Of a DNA stretch of 64,000 bases, positions 51,891-60,166 are shown piece by piece. Both the position numbers and the translations under genes were made by a program. Numbering within the stretch: the stretch's first letter is position 1; each line of letters opens with the position of its first letter. Below the pieces are notes generated by a model. That model worked only from the letters and a program-made list of their open reading frames with translations, ran no database searches and was not told where the DNA came from. The stretch is from Pseudozobellia thermophila. GTDB taxonomy: Bacteria > Bacteroidota > Bacteroidia > Flavobacteriales > Flavobacteriaceae. The DNA is taken from the NCBI RefSeq assembly GCF_900141855.1, contig NZ_FQYU01000013.1, forward strand, positions 1 through 64,000, given 5' to 3'.

Positions 51891-54626
51891 TTATGCTTTC
51901 GTTAGAAATTCATCCAAATTCATAATGGCATTCGCTACGACGGTCAATGCACTCAGTTCTGGTGAGGGCCTATTGTCGAAGTGGAGGAATAATTCCGAAG
52001 ATTCAGGATTGTCCGTGAATTCTTGTAACGAATTTTTATAAAGTTCCTTCAAGGTCTCAAGCGCTTTTGGCTGAATTTTTTTAAGGGTGGCCCTTGAATA
52101 GGCATTGGCAATGCTTTGGTCGATATCCGAAGCGACCCTGGTATTCTTGGCCAGCCAGTACGATGCCTCTAGGAAAACCGGGTCGTTGAGGGTGACCAAA
52201 GCCTGCAAAGGGGTATTGGTTACGGTTCTTCGAATGGTACAGACCTCACGGCTTCCTGCGTCGAAGGTCAGGAACGAAGGGTAGGGGCTTGTGCGTTTCA
52301 AATAGGTGTAAATACCTCTTCGATATCGGTCCTCTCCTTTGCTCTCAACCCATTTGGCACCGTTGTAGACAGTTTGCCAAACCCCTTCGGGTTGGGGAGG
52401 CATTACGCCAGGGCCGTACATTTTGTAGCTCAAGAGACCGGAAACGGCCAAGGCTTGGTCCCTGATCTGTTCTGCCCCTAGCCTGACCCTGGGCCCGCGG
52501 GCATAGAGTTTGTTCTCGGGGTCTAGGCGGTACATTTCGGGGGTGCTCTCGGAGCTTTGGCGATAGGTTCCTGAAAGCACGATTTCCTTGATCAGGGCTT
52601 TAATGCTCCAGTCCATCTCGTTCATAAAACGAAGGGAGAGCCAATCCAACAGGGCCGGATGTGAGGGAGGCTCCGACTGTGACCCAATGTCCTCTACGGT
52701 AGAAACGATTCCCCTGCCAAAAATTTGGTGCCATACCCGATTGACCAAGGTTCTGGCCGTTAATGGGTTTTTCTTGTCCACTATCCATTTGGAAAGTCCC
52801 AACCTGTTGTCGGGCCAATTTTCGTTCCAGTCATTCAGTATTTCCGGAATACCCGGCTCTACCGTATCGGTTTTCGTCAACCAACTTCCCCGGTCGAACA
52901 ATTGGGTAGTGCGTTTCATGTACACAGGATTCTCTGCCATGATCGGAACGGTAATGGGCCTCGTGTTAAGGGCTTCCATCAGGGCCGTGTTTACCGCGGT
53001 CCAACCGGGGAGGTCCTTTTTCGGTAAATCCGGGATAAAGCCTACCCAGTATAGGTTCAGTAGGTTTACCTCCCGCGCCACGGCGTTGTTTTGGGTTTCG
53101 ATATAGATATCGGTTTTTTCCGTAATTTTTTTGATGGGAAATTTAACAATGCTGTTTTCCTTGGATTTATTGATGGTAAACTGTCCTAGAATTTCACCAT
53201 CGGCATTTTTTTTGCGAATGGTCATTTGGGTGCCCCTGTAATGCGAACGATAGTTGAGGTATACATAGCTGGCCCCATCGGTATAGGCATTTTCAATGAT
53301 GCAGTTTCCATCGTCCCAAAACACTACCGAGGCATGGTCGTCGTAAACGCTGTTCTCAAAATTTTTAAAAAAGTGTGATTTGTATACCGGTTCCGTAAAT
53401 AAGAGAAAGTCCTTATACTTTTTGACCAACTTTTCATCCCCGTACTTGCTCGCCCATTCGATTACCCTATCGACATTCTTTTGTTGTGCGGGAGTGTATA
53501 ATTTAAGTATGGGCGATTCGTCGGGAGTATCTTCATCGCGCGTATTGTTAAAAAAGGCCATTAGATTGTAATATTCTTTATGCCTAAAAGGGTCGTAGGG
53601 GTGGCTGTGGCACTGTACACAACCGATTGTGGTACTCTGCCATACCTCAAAAGTGGTGTTCACCCGATCAATGACCGTGGCAACGCGGTATTCCTCGTCA
53701 TCGGTGCCCCCTTCGTCGTTGTTCATCGTGTTCCTATGAAAGGCCGTGGCAATCAATTGGTCGATGGAGGGTTGGGGCAATAGGTCTCCTGCCAGCTGTT
53801 CAATGGTAAATTGGTCGTATGGCATATCGGAGTTAAAGGCATCGATTACCCAGTCGCGGTATTTCCAAATTTCGCGTCCCATGTCCTTTTCATAGCCTTT
53901 TGAGTCGGCGTAGCGGGCCAGGTCAAGCCACCAGGTTGCCCATTTTTCACCGTAGGTGTTTTGCGACAAAAGGGAGTCTACCAGGTTCTCATAGGATATT
54001 TTACCGGCCTCGAAACGGTTGAGCAATTCGGGCGAAGGGGGCAGGCCGACAATATCCATGGCCAACCTTCGGGCAATTATGTTCTTTTTAGCAGGGGAAT
54101 TGGGCCTTACGTCCTCATCGATAAGCTTTGTGAGTATAAAATTATCGATGCCGTTCTTTAAAAAACCTGTTGTGTTGTCGGCGGCAAAGCCCGCTTCGGA
54201 ATTAATCGGGGGAACCCCTACCTTTTCGGGGAGGGAATAGGCCCAATGTTCGCCCCATTCGGCCCCTTGGTCTATCCATCGGGTCAGAAGGTCGATTTCC
54301 TCGTCGGACAGTTTGGGTGCCTCATAGGGCATGCGGAGTTCGGGGTCTTCTTCATGCAATCGTTTGATCATCTCACTGGCCGATGCGTCGCCCCTAATGA
54401 TGGCGGGTTTGCCCGATTTGGTGTTGGCAAAGGCTTCCTCTTCGAAGAGCAAACTAAAGTCTCCGCTTTTCTTTATGCCCCCATGGCACGAGATGCACCT
54501 TTTGTTTAGGATAGGTTTTATCTGTGTGCTGAAGTCAACAGGGGGAGTAGACTGGCACCCGCTTAACAATAAGACGGCTAAAATTAAAAGATGCCAAAAA
54601 CCACGATTCATTGTCCTCTTGTTCAT
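51891..54626 (-). CDS. PSD1/DUF1549/DUF1553 protein with planctomycete cytochrome c
   Basis: The protein of about 911 residues is a lipoprotein with lipobox LLSGC. A PSCyt1-type domain follows with the haem motif CISCHGG near its N-terminus, and then DUF1549 with the second motif GCVQCHSHPYDP. DUF1553 covers the C-terminal part, with the blocks RTLVNRVWHQIFGRGIV and TPLQALVTLNDPVFLEASYWLA. The whole layout is that of PSD1 proteins, abundant in Planctomycetes and Verrucomicrobia. It heads a four-gene operon. The ATG at 54626 is favoured; an earlier reading is less likely. An oxidoreductase role in sugar breakdown is suspected. Confidence 0.92.
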   Translation of the reverse strand: MNKRTMNRGFWHLLILAVLLLSGCQSTPPVDFSTQIKPILNKRCISCHGGIKKSGDFSLLFEEEAFANTKSGKPAIIRGDASASEMIKRLHEEDPELRMPYEAPKLSDEEIDLLTRWIDQGAEWGEHWAYSLPEKVGVPPINSEAGFAADNTTGFLKNGIDNFILTKLIDEDVRPNSPAKKNIIARRLAMDIVGLPPSPELLNRFEAGKISYENLVDSLLSQNTYGEKWATWWLDLARYADSKGYEKDMGREIWKYRDWVIDAFNSDMPYDQFTIEQLAGDLLPQPSIDQLIATAFHRNTMNNDEGGTDDEEYRVATVIDRVNTTFEVWQSTTIGCVQCHSHPYDPFRHKEYYNLMAFFNNTRDEDTPDESPILKLYTPAQQKNVDRVIEWASKYGDEKLVKKYKDFLLFTEPVYKSHFFKNFENSVYDDHASVVFWDDGNCIIENAYTDGASYVYLNYRSHYRGTQMTIRKKNADGEILGQFTINKSKENSIVKFPIKKITEKTDIYIETQNNAVAREVNLLNLYWVGFIPDLPKKDLPGWTAVNTALMEALNTRPITVPIMAENPVYMKRTTQLFDRGSWLTKTDTVEPGIPEILNDWNENWPDNRLGLSKWIVDKKNPLTARTLVNRVWHQIFGRGIVSTVEDIGSQSEPPSHPALLDWLSLRFMNEMDWSIKALIKEIVLSGTYRQSSESTPEMYRLDPENKLYARGPRVRLGAEQIRDQALAVSGLLSYKMYGPGVMPPQPEGVWQTVYNGAKWVESKGEDRYRRGIYTYLKRTSPYPSFLTFDAGSREVCTIRRTVTNTPLQALVTLNDPVFLEASYWLAKNTRVASDIDQSIANAYSRATLKKIQPKALETLKELYKNSLQEFTDNPESSELFLHFDNRPSPELSALTVVANAIMNLDEFLTKA

Positions 54627-55020
54627 ACTTAGGTCCTGTGTTTCCTTATAAATCAATCTTCAATATAGAAAATTCGAAAAGTTGAAAACCCAAAAATCTA
54701 TGCAACATGTGCAACAGCGTTTTTTGGGGATATTTAAAAAAAACAAAGGTGATATTGTCAAATTTGTTGCCACTTTCCTTTTAAAGGTAATGAATATCAT
54801 TGGAAAATAATTAGGCCACTTGATTATAGAAGGAAGGAATGGTAGGCCCAGGGGCAGTGGCTGGATAGCTTCCCCAAGAATACAACAGAGAAGGACGAAG
54901 ATCTGGGCTAGGGTATTTGCTCTCGGATGAAAGGAAAGGAGGTGCAATTTTCCCCAAAAAGAAAGAACCAATTCATTGTACTGTGAATTGGCTCTTTGTA
55001 TTGGCGTATGTACTGTTTTG
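54627..55020. other. 394-nt intergenic region before the PSD1 operon
   Basis: This gap separates lysS from the PSD1 operon. It contains a direct repeat TGCAAC-ATG-TGCAAC at 54701-54715, which could be a regulator site, and the lysS terminator at 54961-54997. No gene-like reading frame is supported; a short minus-strand frame at 54660-54971 lacks any family pattern. Confidence 0.5.
54961..54997 (-). terminator. Intrinsic terminator of lysS
   Basis: Arms AGAACCAATTCA and TGAATTGGCTCT pair with one wobble around an 8-nt loop, and the minus strand then has a T-rich run. It begins 24 nt after the lysS stop codon. Confidence 0.8.
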
Positions 55021-56709
55021 CTAATTTAGGGTAACGGTTTTGTTGTCACCCGCTACATTTACTTTTACCAGTCCGTGCTTCGACAAGGCCTTCATCGATT
55101 TGTCCCATTTTTTACCGCTGAGTCCGGCCTGGGATTTAAGCTCGCCCAACTCCATGCTTCCGGTAGGTTTGAGCAGGTCTACGATAACTTTCTCTTCCTG
55201 GGTGAGTTCTACCTGTTTTTTCTCGGGTCTCATTTGCGGAAAGAACAGTACTTCCTGAATGGAGGAGTTATTGGTCATTAGCATCACCAAGCGGTCGATA
55301 CCGATACCGATACCCGATGTCGGGGGCATACCGTATTCAAGGGCACGCAAGAAATCTTGGTCGATGAACATGGCTTCGTCATCGCCTTTTTCAGAGAGTT
55401 TCAATTGCTCTTCGAAACGCTCGCGCTGGTCGATGGGGTCGTTCAGCTCCGAATAGGCGTTGGCCAATTCCTTACCGTTTACCATCAACTCAAAACGCTC
55501 GGTAAGCCGCGGGTTGTCGCGGTGTTCCTTGGTCAAGGGACTCATTTCCTTGGGGTAGTCGGTAATAAAGGTGGGCTGTATGTAGTGGTGCTCGCACTTT
55601 TCGCCGAATATCTCATCGATCAATTTGCCGACGCCCATGGTCTCGTCGACCTCGATACCCAGGTCGAGGGCCGTTTTGCGAAGCTCCTCCTCGTCCATTC
55701 CCGAAACGTCGATCCCGGTATGGATTTTTATGGCTTCCAAAATGGGGACCCTGGGGTAGGGGGCCTTAAATTCTATTTCGTGGTCCCCTACGGTAACCTT
55801 TGTGCTTCCCGTGGCCTCGATCGCTATTTTTTCCAATAGCTGTTCGGTGGTATCCATCATCCAGTGGTAATCCTTATAGGCCACATAAAGCTCCATTACC
55901 GTAAACTCGGGGTTGTGGGTGCGGTCCATTCCCTCGTTGCGGAAGTCCTTGGCAAACTCATAGACACCGTCAAAACCGCCTACGATGAGCCGTTTTAGAT
56001 AGAGTTCGTTGGCAATGCGCAGGTACAGGGGTATGTTCAGCGCATTGTGGTGGGTTAAAAACGGACGAGCCGCAGCACCTCCGGGTATGGGCTGTAAAAT
56101 GGGCGTCTCTACCTCTAGATATCCTTTTTCGTTATAAAACTGGCGTATGGTATTGGTGATCTTGGTGCGCTTGATAAAGGTTTCCTTTACCTTTGGGTTG
56201 ACTACCAGGTCGACGTAGCGTTGGCGGTAACGCTGTTCGGGGTCGTTGAATTCGTCGTACACATTGCCTTCGGCATCTTTCTTGGGCAGGGGCAGGGGCC
56301 TTAGCGATTTGCTCAAGAGCGTAAAATTTTTCACCATAACGGTTATCTCGCCTACCTTGGTGGTAAACAGCTCGCCTTCTATACCGATGATGTCCCCGAT
56401 GTCGAGCAGCTTTTTATAAACCTCGTTGTACAGGGTTTTGTCGTCGCCCGGGCAGATCTCGTCCCGGTTAAAATAAACCTGAATGCGGCCTTCGCTATCC
56501 TGGAGTTCGGCGAAGGAGGCCTTGCCCTGTATCCTTCGCGACATCAACCTTCCGGAAAGAACTACCTTTCGCCCTTCGGCATAGTCTTGTTTGGCATTCT
56601 TTGAGGTAGTGTCTACAGGGTAGAGTGCAGCGGGATAGGGGTCGATGCCCAGGTCCCTTAATTTGTTCAATTTTTCCCTTCTAATTAATTCTTGTTCCGA
56701 AAGTTGCAT
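55021..56709 (-). CDS. lysS: Lysine--tRNA ligase, class II
   Basis: The 562-residue class II synthetase charges tRNA-Lys. The anticodon-binding OB fold is at about 50-150. Motif 2 is visible around [23 protein letters not shown] and motif 3 as [12 protein letters not shown] near 475. The C-terminal 60 residues ([20 protein letters not shown] and [18 protein letters not shown]) form an extension with a winged-helix look, which is common in Bacteroidota LysS and absent from the E. coli enzyme. It is monocistronic with a terminator just downstream. The upstream gap to 57035 shows nothing. Confidence 0.98.
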   Translation of the reverse strand: MQLSEQELIRREKLNKLRDLGIDPYPAALYPVDTTSKNAKQDYAEGRKVVLSGRLMSRRIQGKASFAELQDSEGRIQVYFNRDEICPGDDKTLYNEVYKKLLDIGDIIGIEGELFTTKVGEITVMVKNFTLLSKSLRPLPLPKKDAEGNVYDEFNDPEQRYRQRYVDLVVNPKVKETFIKRTKITNTIRQFYNEKGYLEVETPILQPIPGGAAARPFLTHHNALNIPLYLRIANELYLKRLIVGGFDGVYEFAKDFRNEGMDRTHNPEFTVMELYVAYKDYHWMMDTTEQLLEKIAIEATGSTKVTVGDHEIEFKAPYPRVPILEAIKIHTGIDVSGMDEEELRKTALDLGIEVDETMGVGKLIDEIFGEKCEHHYIQPTFITDYPKEMSPLTKEHRDNPRLTERFELMVNGKELANAYSELNDPIDQRERFEEQLKLSEKGDDEAMFIDQDFLRALEYGMPPTSGIGIGIDRLVMLMTNNSSIQEVLFFPQMRPEKKQVELTQEEKVIVDLLKPTGSMELGELKSQAGLSGKKWDKSMKALSKHGLVKVNVAGDNKTVTLN

Positions 56710-57035
56710 GTGCGTCTGAATTGAGCCTGCAAATATAGGTACAATACGCTAATTTTTCAATGGGGAAGCGATTATTGGCCACGTGGCTCTAACCCAGGTT
56801 TTGTGGGCCCTGTCAAAAGGGAGCAAACGGACGGCGGACATGGGCTTGTTTTCTCTTTTTGCCTAGGCCTGCCGATAATGGGAACCTAATAGTGGGACAT
56901 GTAGGTAGGCCTTAACGGGGGCGTATTCCGACCCTTTTGGTTATTTGGGGGGTATTTGTAACAAAACCGGAACGTTTACGTCTAATAGGTGGCCCGTAAT
57001 GGTATGGGACATCAATCAAAATCAATCGCATTGTT
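56710..57035. other. 326-nt intergenic region, nothing recognised
   Basis: I see no gene, RNA or strong hairpin in this stretch. It lies between the divergent lysS and the Pmp3-like gene and should hold both promoters, but no clear TAnnTTTG box with a matching -33 element was found. Confidence 0.5.
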
Positions 57036-57191
57036 ATGAGTTTTTTTAGAGTACTGTTGGCTATTTTGTTTCCACCCCTGTCGGTCATCGGAAAAGGTTG
57101 TGGTTCGTTTTTAATTGTTCTACTTTTGACCTTTTGCGGCTGGGTGCCCGGAGTCATTGCCGCATTGATCATATTGAACAACCCTAACTAG
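57036..57191 (+). CDS. YqaE/Pmp3-like small membrane protein
   Basis: The 51-residue reading frame encodes two hydrophobic helices: RVLLAILFPPLSVIGKGCG and FLIVLLLTFCGWVPGVIAALIIL. The pattern LAILFPPLxVxxxxGxGxxFxxxxLLTxxGWxPGxIHA is that of the YqaE/Pmp3 family. In yeast and plants Pmp3 proteins affect membrane potential and salt tolerance; bacterial roles are less clear. It is followed 12 nt later by a lipoprotein gene, so the two may be co-transcribed. The stop is TAG at 57189-57191. The gene is short but the pattern is very distinctive. Confidence 0.9.
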   Translation: MSFFRVLLAILFPPLSVIGKGCGSFLIVLLLTFCGWVPGVIAALIILNNPN

Positions 57192-57203
57192 ATATCGAGT
57201 TTT

Positions 57204-57941
57204 ATGAAATTTTTTAAAGTCTTGGCTGCAGTTGCTACTGTAGCCCTTTTTGTTGCCTGTAACTTTACCGAAGAAATCTATTTTAACGAGGATGGAACGG
57301 GAAGGATGAACATTGGTATGGATGGGAGCGAAATGCTTCAAATGCTTCCCCCTTCCGATTCTACCCAAATGGAGGAAGTTATAGATTCGACCCTTGTTTT
57401 TAAGGATCTGTTACGGGAGAAGAAAGACAGTATCGCCCAATTGTCGCCCGAGCAACAGGCAGAGCTGAAAAGGTTGGAGCCCTTTAGCCTGCATATGAAA
57501 ATGGATTCGGGGGAGGGGATCATGAATTTTAATATGTTCGCCGATTTTAAGGATGTGTCGGAAATCAACGACGCCTTTAACGCTTTTCAGAGCGCTACCA
57601 ACGTAGGCCCTTCGGCAGGATCAAAGCCCATGCCCAAAAATCCGGGTGACGAGGCGACCAAGGTCGACTATACCTTTAACGGAAATACGTTCAGGAGGGA
57701 GGCGGTCATACTTGACCAAGAACTATTCCAGCAAAGCGTGGACAGCCTTGAGAGCGCCGCGATGTTTCTTGGGTCTTCTACCTATACCTTTAAGTACCAC
57801 TTCCCCAAGCGTATAAAATCGACCAATATCGAAGAGGCTACTTTTTCGATGGACGGGAAGACCATGATCCACGAGGTGAACTTTTTGGATATGCTCAAGG
57901 ATCCGGAATCGATTTTGATCGAGGTGGAGCTCGAGAAATAG
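57204..57941 (+). CDS. Lipoprotein of unknown function
   Basis: The 245-residue protein has a lipoprotein signal with lipobox FVAC (Cys19), then the motif FTEEIYFNEDGTGRMNIGMDGSEML, which is typical of a flavobacterial lipoprotein family without a name that I recall. The body has acidic helices and ends with FSMDGKTMIHEVNFLDMLKDPESI. It is probably attached to the envelope. It lies 12 nt after the Pmp3-like gene and 25 nt before lipB. No enzymatic motif is visible. Confidence 0.85.
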   Translation: MKFFKVLAAVATVALFVACNFTEEIYFNEDGTGRMNIGMDGSEMLQMLPPSDSTQMEEVIDSTLVFKDLLREKKDSIAQLSPEQQAELKRLEPFSLHMKMDSGEGIMNFNMFADFKDVSEINDAFNAFQSATNVGPSAGSKPMPKNPGDEATKVDYTFNGNTFRREAVILDQELFQQSVDSLESAAMFLGSSTYTFKYHFPKRIKSTNIEEATFSMDGKTMIHEVNFLDMLKDPESILIEVELEK

Positions 57942-57954
57942 ACCAAGCCTTTCG

Positions 57955-57962
57955 TATCTTTG
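57955..57962 (+). promoter_or_regulatory. Putative -7 box (TATCTTTG) for lipB
   Basis: TATCTTTG fits TAnnTTTG and ends 4 nt before the lipB ATG. If it is used, transcription would begin at or next to the start codon, giving a leaderless mRNA. Confidence 0.45.
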
Positions 57963-57966
57963 CGCC

Positions 57967-58686
57967 ATGAACAAAGAGGTAGAACTACAAGATTTAGGGC
58001 TAAAGGACTATAAGGAAACTTGGGACTATCAGGAAGCCTTGTTCAAGGCCATTGTCGATACCAAAATTCGCAATAGAAGGGAAAACGCACAGCTGACGAC
58101 GGCCAACCACTTTTTGTTCGTCGAGCACCCCCATGTCTACACCTTGGGCAAGAGCGGAAACCGCGCCAATCTTTTGGTAGGCGAGGAAGAGCTTGCTACC
58201 AAGGGGGCCAAATTCTATAAGATAAATAGGGGAGGGGATATTACCTACCACGGTCCCGGGCAGATTGTGGGATACCCCATTCTAGATCTTGAAAATTTCT
58301 TTACCGACATACACAAATACCTCCGTTTGCTGGAAGAGATGGTCATTTTGACTTTGGCGGAATATGGATTGAAAGCGGAGCGTTCAAAGGGAGAGACCGG
58401 GGTTTGGTTGGATGTGGGCACCCCATTCGCCCGAAAAATATGTGCCATGGGCGTACGGGCCAGCCGTTGGGTGACCATGCACGGTTTTGCCTTGAACGTC
58501 AATGCAGACTTAGGGTATTTCGATTTGATGATTCCCTGTGGCATAAAGGATAAGGCCGTAACTTCTTTAAATGTAGAATTAGGAAAACAAGAAGTTGACC
58601 TGAACGAAGTAAAAGAAAAGTTGCTGAAACATTTCGAAGTTCTTTTCGAAGCGGAAATAATAGAACAAGAAAAAACCTCGGCGTGA
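57967..58686 (+). CDS. lipB: Octanoyltransferase LipB
   Basis: LipB moves an octanoyl group from acyl carrier protein to lipoyl domains in lipoate synthesis. The family pattern is complete: HVYTLGKSG near 56-64, RGGDITYHGPGQIVGYPI at 88-105, and the active-site Cys191 (IPCGIKDKAVTSL) with Lys157 (RKICAMGV). Length of 239 is normal. The last codons, ending KTSA and the TGA, lie inside a terminator hairpin, so the stop codon sits in the loop. It is divergent in function from its neighbours and has a possible own promoter at 57955. Confidence 0.96.
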   Translation: MNKEVELQDLGLKDYKETWDYQEALFKAIVDTKIRNRRENAQLTTANHFLFVEHPHVYTLGKSGNRANLLVGEEELATKGAKFYKINRGGDITYHGPGQIVGYPILDLENFFTDIHKYLRLLEEMVILTLAEYGLKAERSKGETGVWLDVGTPFARKICAMGVRASRWVTMHGFALNVNADLGYFDLMIPCGIKDKAVTSLNVELGKQEVDLNEVKEKLLKHFEVLFEAEIIEQEKTSA

Positions 58687-58698
58687 GCCGAGGTTTTT
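58671..58698. terminator. Terminator shared by lipB and the first collagen-like gene
   Basis: Arms AAAAACCTCGGC and GCCGAGGTTTTT pair perfectly over 12 bp around a GTGA tetraloop. The loop contains the lipB stop codon. A/T-runs on both sides make it bidirectional, so it also serves the collagen-like gene at 58719. It is nearly the same as the hairpins at 59353, 60121 and 62149. Confidence 0.9.
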
Positions 58699-58718
58699 GT
58701 TTTGCTTAAAAAGCACTA

Positions 58719-59288
58719 TTAGTGCTCAAGACCAAAATATTCCATAGCTTCCTCGTAAGTCATTTTTTTAATGTTTTCCCTTTCTGTTTTTCCGGATAGA
58801 TTGCCTTCAACAAGAATGAATCTAAAGTCTAATATTTGTGAAAAAGTGGATTCTACAACGAGGGACCCAACATTGATATAATTAATATCCATAAGAACTT
58901 CGCGGGAAATGATTATGGGCATGCTTTCCCATTTATTGCTTTCCGCAGGAATTTTGGCATATCCTAAAACGAATCCCGTATCAAATATTTTTTGTGTTAG
59001 TTCGGGTATGGCAAAGTTGTTGTCACCACCGGAAATAAGTATATCGTCAAATATGACCGAAACAACATTGGCATTGCCATCTTCTCCATCTTCTCCATCT
59101 TCTCCGTCGTCACCGGCCGGCCCTTGGGGACCTTCAGGCCCTTGTTCGCCTTGAATGCCCTGTTCGCCTTGAATACCTTGTTCCCCTTGCGGTCCTGCGG
59201 GTCCAACATCCCCGTCCTTTGAACAGGAAGTAATTAGTGCGGTAATACTCAAAAAAGTCATGAGTATCATTTTCAGTGTAGTTTTCAT
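58719..59288 (-). CDS. Collagen-like lipoprotein 1
   Basis: The 189-residue lipoprotein has lipobox ITSC (Cys22) followed by SKDGD and about 16 Gly-x-y triplets (GPAGPQGEQGIQGEQGIQGE and so on), ending with three GED repeats. The C-terminal domain of about 115 residues ends in KKMTYEEAMEYFGLEH, a motif shared with the next two genes. It is anchored to the membrane, probably at the cell surface, with a collagen-like stalk. A two-part promoter-like element lies 29 nt upstream. It is the member with the longest triplet run in the array. Function is unknown. Confidence 0.88.
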   Translation of the reverse strand: MKTTLKMILMTFLSITALITSCSKDGDVGPAGPQGEQGIQGEQGIQGEQGPEGPQGPAGDDGEDGEDGEDGNANVVSVIFDDILISGGDNNFAIPELTQKIFDTGFVLGYAKIPAESNKWESMPIIISREVLMDINYINVGSLVVESTFSQILDFRFILVEGNLSGKTERENIKKMTYEEAMEYFGLEH

Positions 59289-59310
59289 AATCTCTAGGTT
59301 TTTTGTTTTG

Positions 59311-59342
59311 ATTTTTATGTTGTGGCTATGCCAAGGTTAACA
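59311..59342 (-). promoter_or_regulatory. Shared promoter-like element, site A (collagen-like 1)
   Basis: The minus strand has TGTTAACC (59335-59342), exactly 15 nt, then CATAAAAAT (59311-59319). The same order and spacing occurs before five consecutive genes. The CAT begins 29 nt from the start codon. The pattern resembles an ECF-sigma promoter with an AAC-containing -35 element. Confidence 0.7.
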
Positions 59343-59352
59343 TAAGGCACAA

Positions 59353-59384
59353 AAAAAACCTCGGTGTAGGCCGAGGTTTTTTAT
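59353..59384 (-). terminator. Terminator of collagen-like gene 2
   Basis: Arms AACCTCGG and CCGAGGTT around TGTAGG, with A- and T-runs on both sides. It is nearly the same as the hairpins at 58671, 60121 and 62149. It begins 18 nt after the gene-2 stop. Confidence 0.85.
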
Positions 59385-59401
59385 TTTTGTTAAAAAGGAC
59401 C

Positions 59402-60049
59402 TTAGTATTCCAAACCAAAATACTGTATAACCTCTTCATAGGTCATCTTTTGAATGGTTTTTTTGGAAAGGTCTTTTGAGACAAGTTGCCCACCTGGAAT
59501 AAATATAATTCGAAAGAACCTATTGTCAACATGGTAAATATCCGTCAACCACGTTGCTCTTGTATAACCATAGACTGACGGATCATTTTGAACGTCTATG
59601 GTAATGTCAATACTTGTTGGTTCCATTCTGTAGGCCACTTCCCAAATATGCACTCCATTATTGTCATTTCTTGGTACGGACATAATATTGGTAGGTCTGA
59701 TAGGGGTGTTTCCCAAAGCGGTGGAGGGGACCCAGCCCTCATAGACAACAACGAACCCTCCATTATCTATAAATTCCCGATCGTAAAATCCATAAGATTT
59801 TTTGTTTAAGTAAAGAAAGTTACTTCTCGGGGTGGGATCTTCGAAATTGAACCAGTCGGTGTACATTAAATTTACCCCGCCATCTTCACCAGCTGGGCCT
59901 TGCTCTCCTTGGGGTCCCTGTTCTCCTTGGGGTCCTTGCGGCCCCATGGGGCCTACATCGCCTTCCTTTGAACAAGAAATGTTCAGGAAAACGATACCTA
60001 GCATTAAAAACAGTGTGCTCTTGATGGTAGTTTTCATAATTGTTTTCAT
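59402..60049 (-). CDS. Collagen-like lipoprotein 2
   Basis: The protein has 211-215 residues, a lipobox NISC and the run [20 protein letters not shown] with about ten triplets. The C-terminal domain ends in [16 protein letters not shown] and contains FRIIFIPGG, both shared with its neighbours. Two in-frame start codons, at 60049 and 60037, come from a 12-bp tandem duplication. The inner one places the lipid Cys at position 22 as in the paralogues; the outer one fits the usual distance from the promoter element. It is a surface lipoprotein by inference. Confidence 0.88.
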   Translation of the reverse strand: MKTIMKTTIKSTLFLMLGIVFLNISCSKEGDVGPMGPQGPQGEQGPQGEQGPAGEDGGVNLMYTDWFNFEDPTPRSNFLYLNKKSYGFYDREFIDNGGFVVVYEGWVPSTALGNTPIRPTNIMSVPRNDNNGVHIWEVAYRMEPTSIDITIDVQNDPSVYGYTRATWLTDIYHVDNRFFRIIFIPGGQLVSKDLSKKTIQKMTYEEVIQYFGLEY

Positions 60050-60053
60050 AATT
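60030..60053 (-). repeat. 12-bp tandem duplication over the start codon
   Basis: The minus strand has AATTATGAAAAC twice in tandem (60042-60053 and 60030-60041), which gives two in-frame ATG codons four codons apart. Confidence 0.85.
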
Positions 60054-60080
60054 ATGTTATTTATTTACTGATTTGTATCC

Positions 60081-60111
60081 GATTAATGTTCGGTAAAAAC
60101 AGAGGTTAACA
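60081..60111 (-). promoter_or_regulatory. Shared promoter-like element, site B (collagen-like 2)
   Basis: TGTTAACC on the minus strand (60104-60111), 15 nt, then CATTAATC (60081-60088). Spacing is identical to the other four sites. The CAT begins 37 nt from the outer start codon. Confidence 0.7.
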
Positions 60112-60120
60112 TTCGGGCAT

Positions 60121-60150
60121 AAAAAAACCTCGGTGTTGGCCGAGGTTTTT
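60121..60150 (-). terminator. Terminator of collagen-like gene 3
   Basis: AACCTCGG and CCGAGGTT arms flank TGTTGG with an A-run before and a T-run after. It starts 17 nt past the stop of the gene at 60167 and copies the hairpins at 58671 and 59353. Confidence 0.85.
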
Positions 60151-60166
60151 GTAGATAGGGCATGGC

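Noticed and set aside
54660-54971. 103-codon minus-strand reading frame upstream of the PSD1 operon
   Set aside because: It runs into the lysS terminator and has no recognisable motif.
56912-57181. 89-codon minus-strand reading frame over the Pmp3-like gene
   Set aside because: It is antisense to a short gene with a strong YqaE/Pmp3 pattern.
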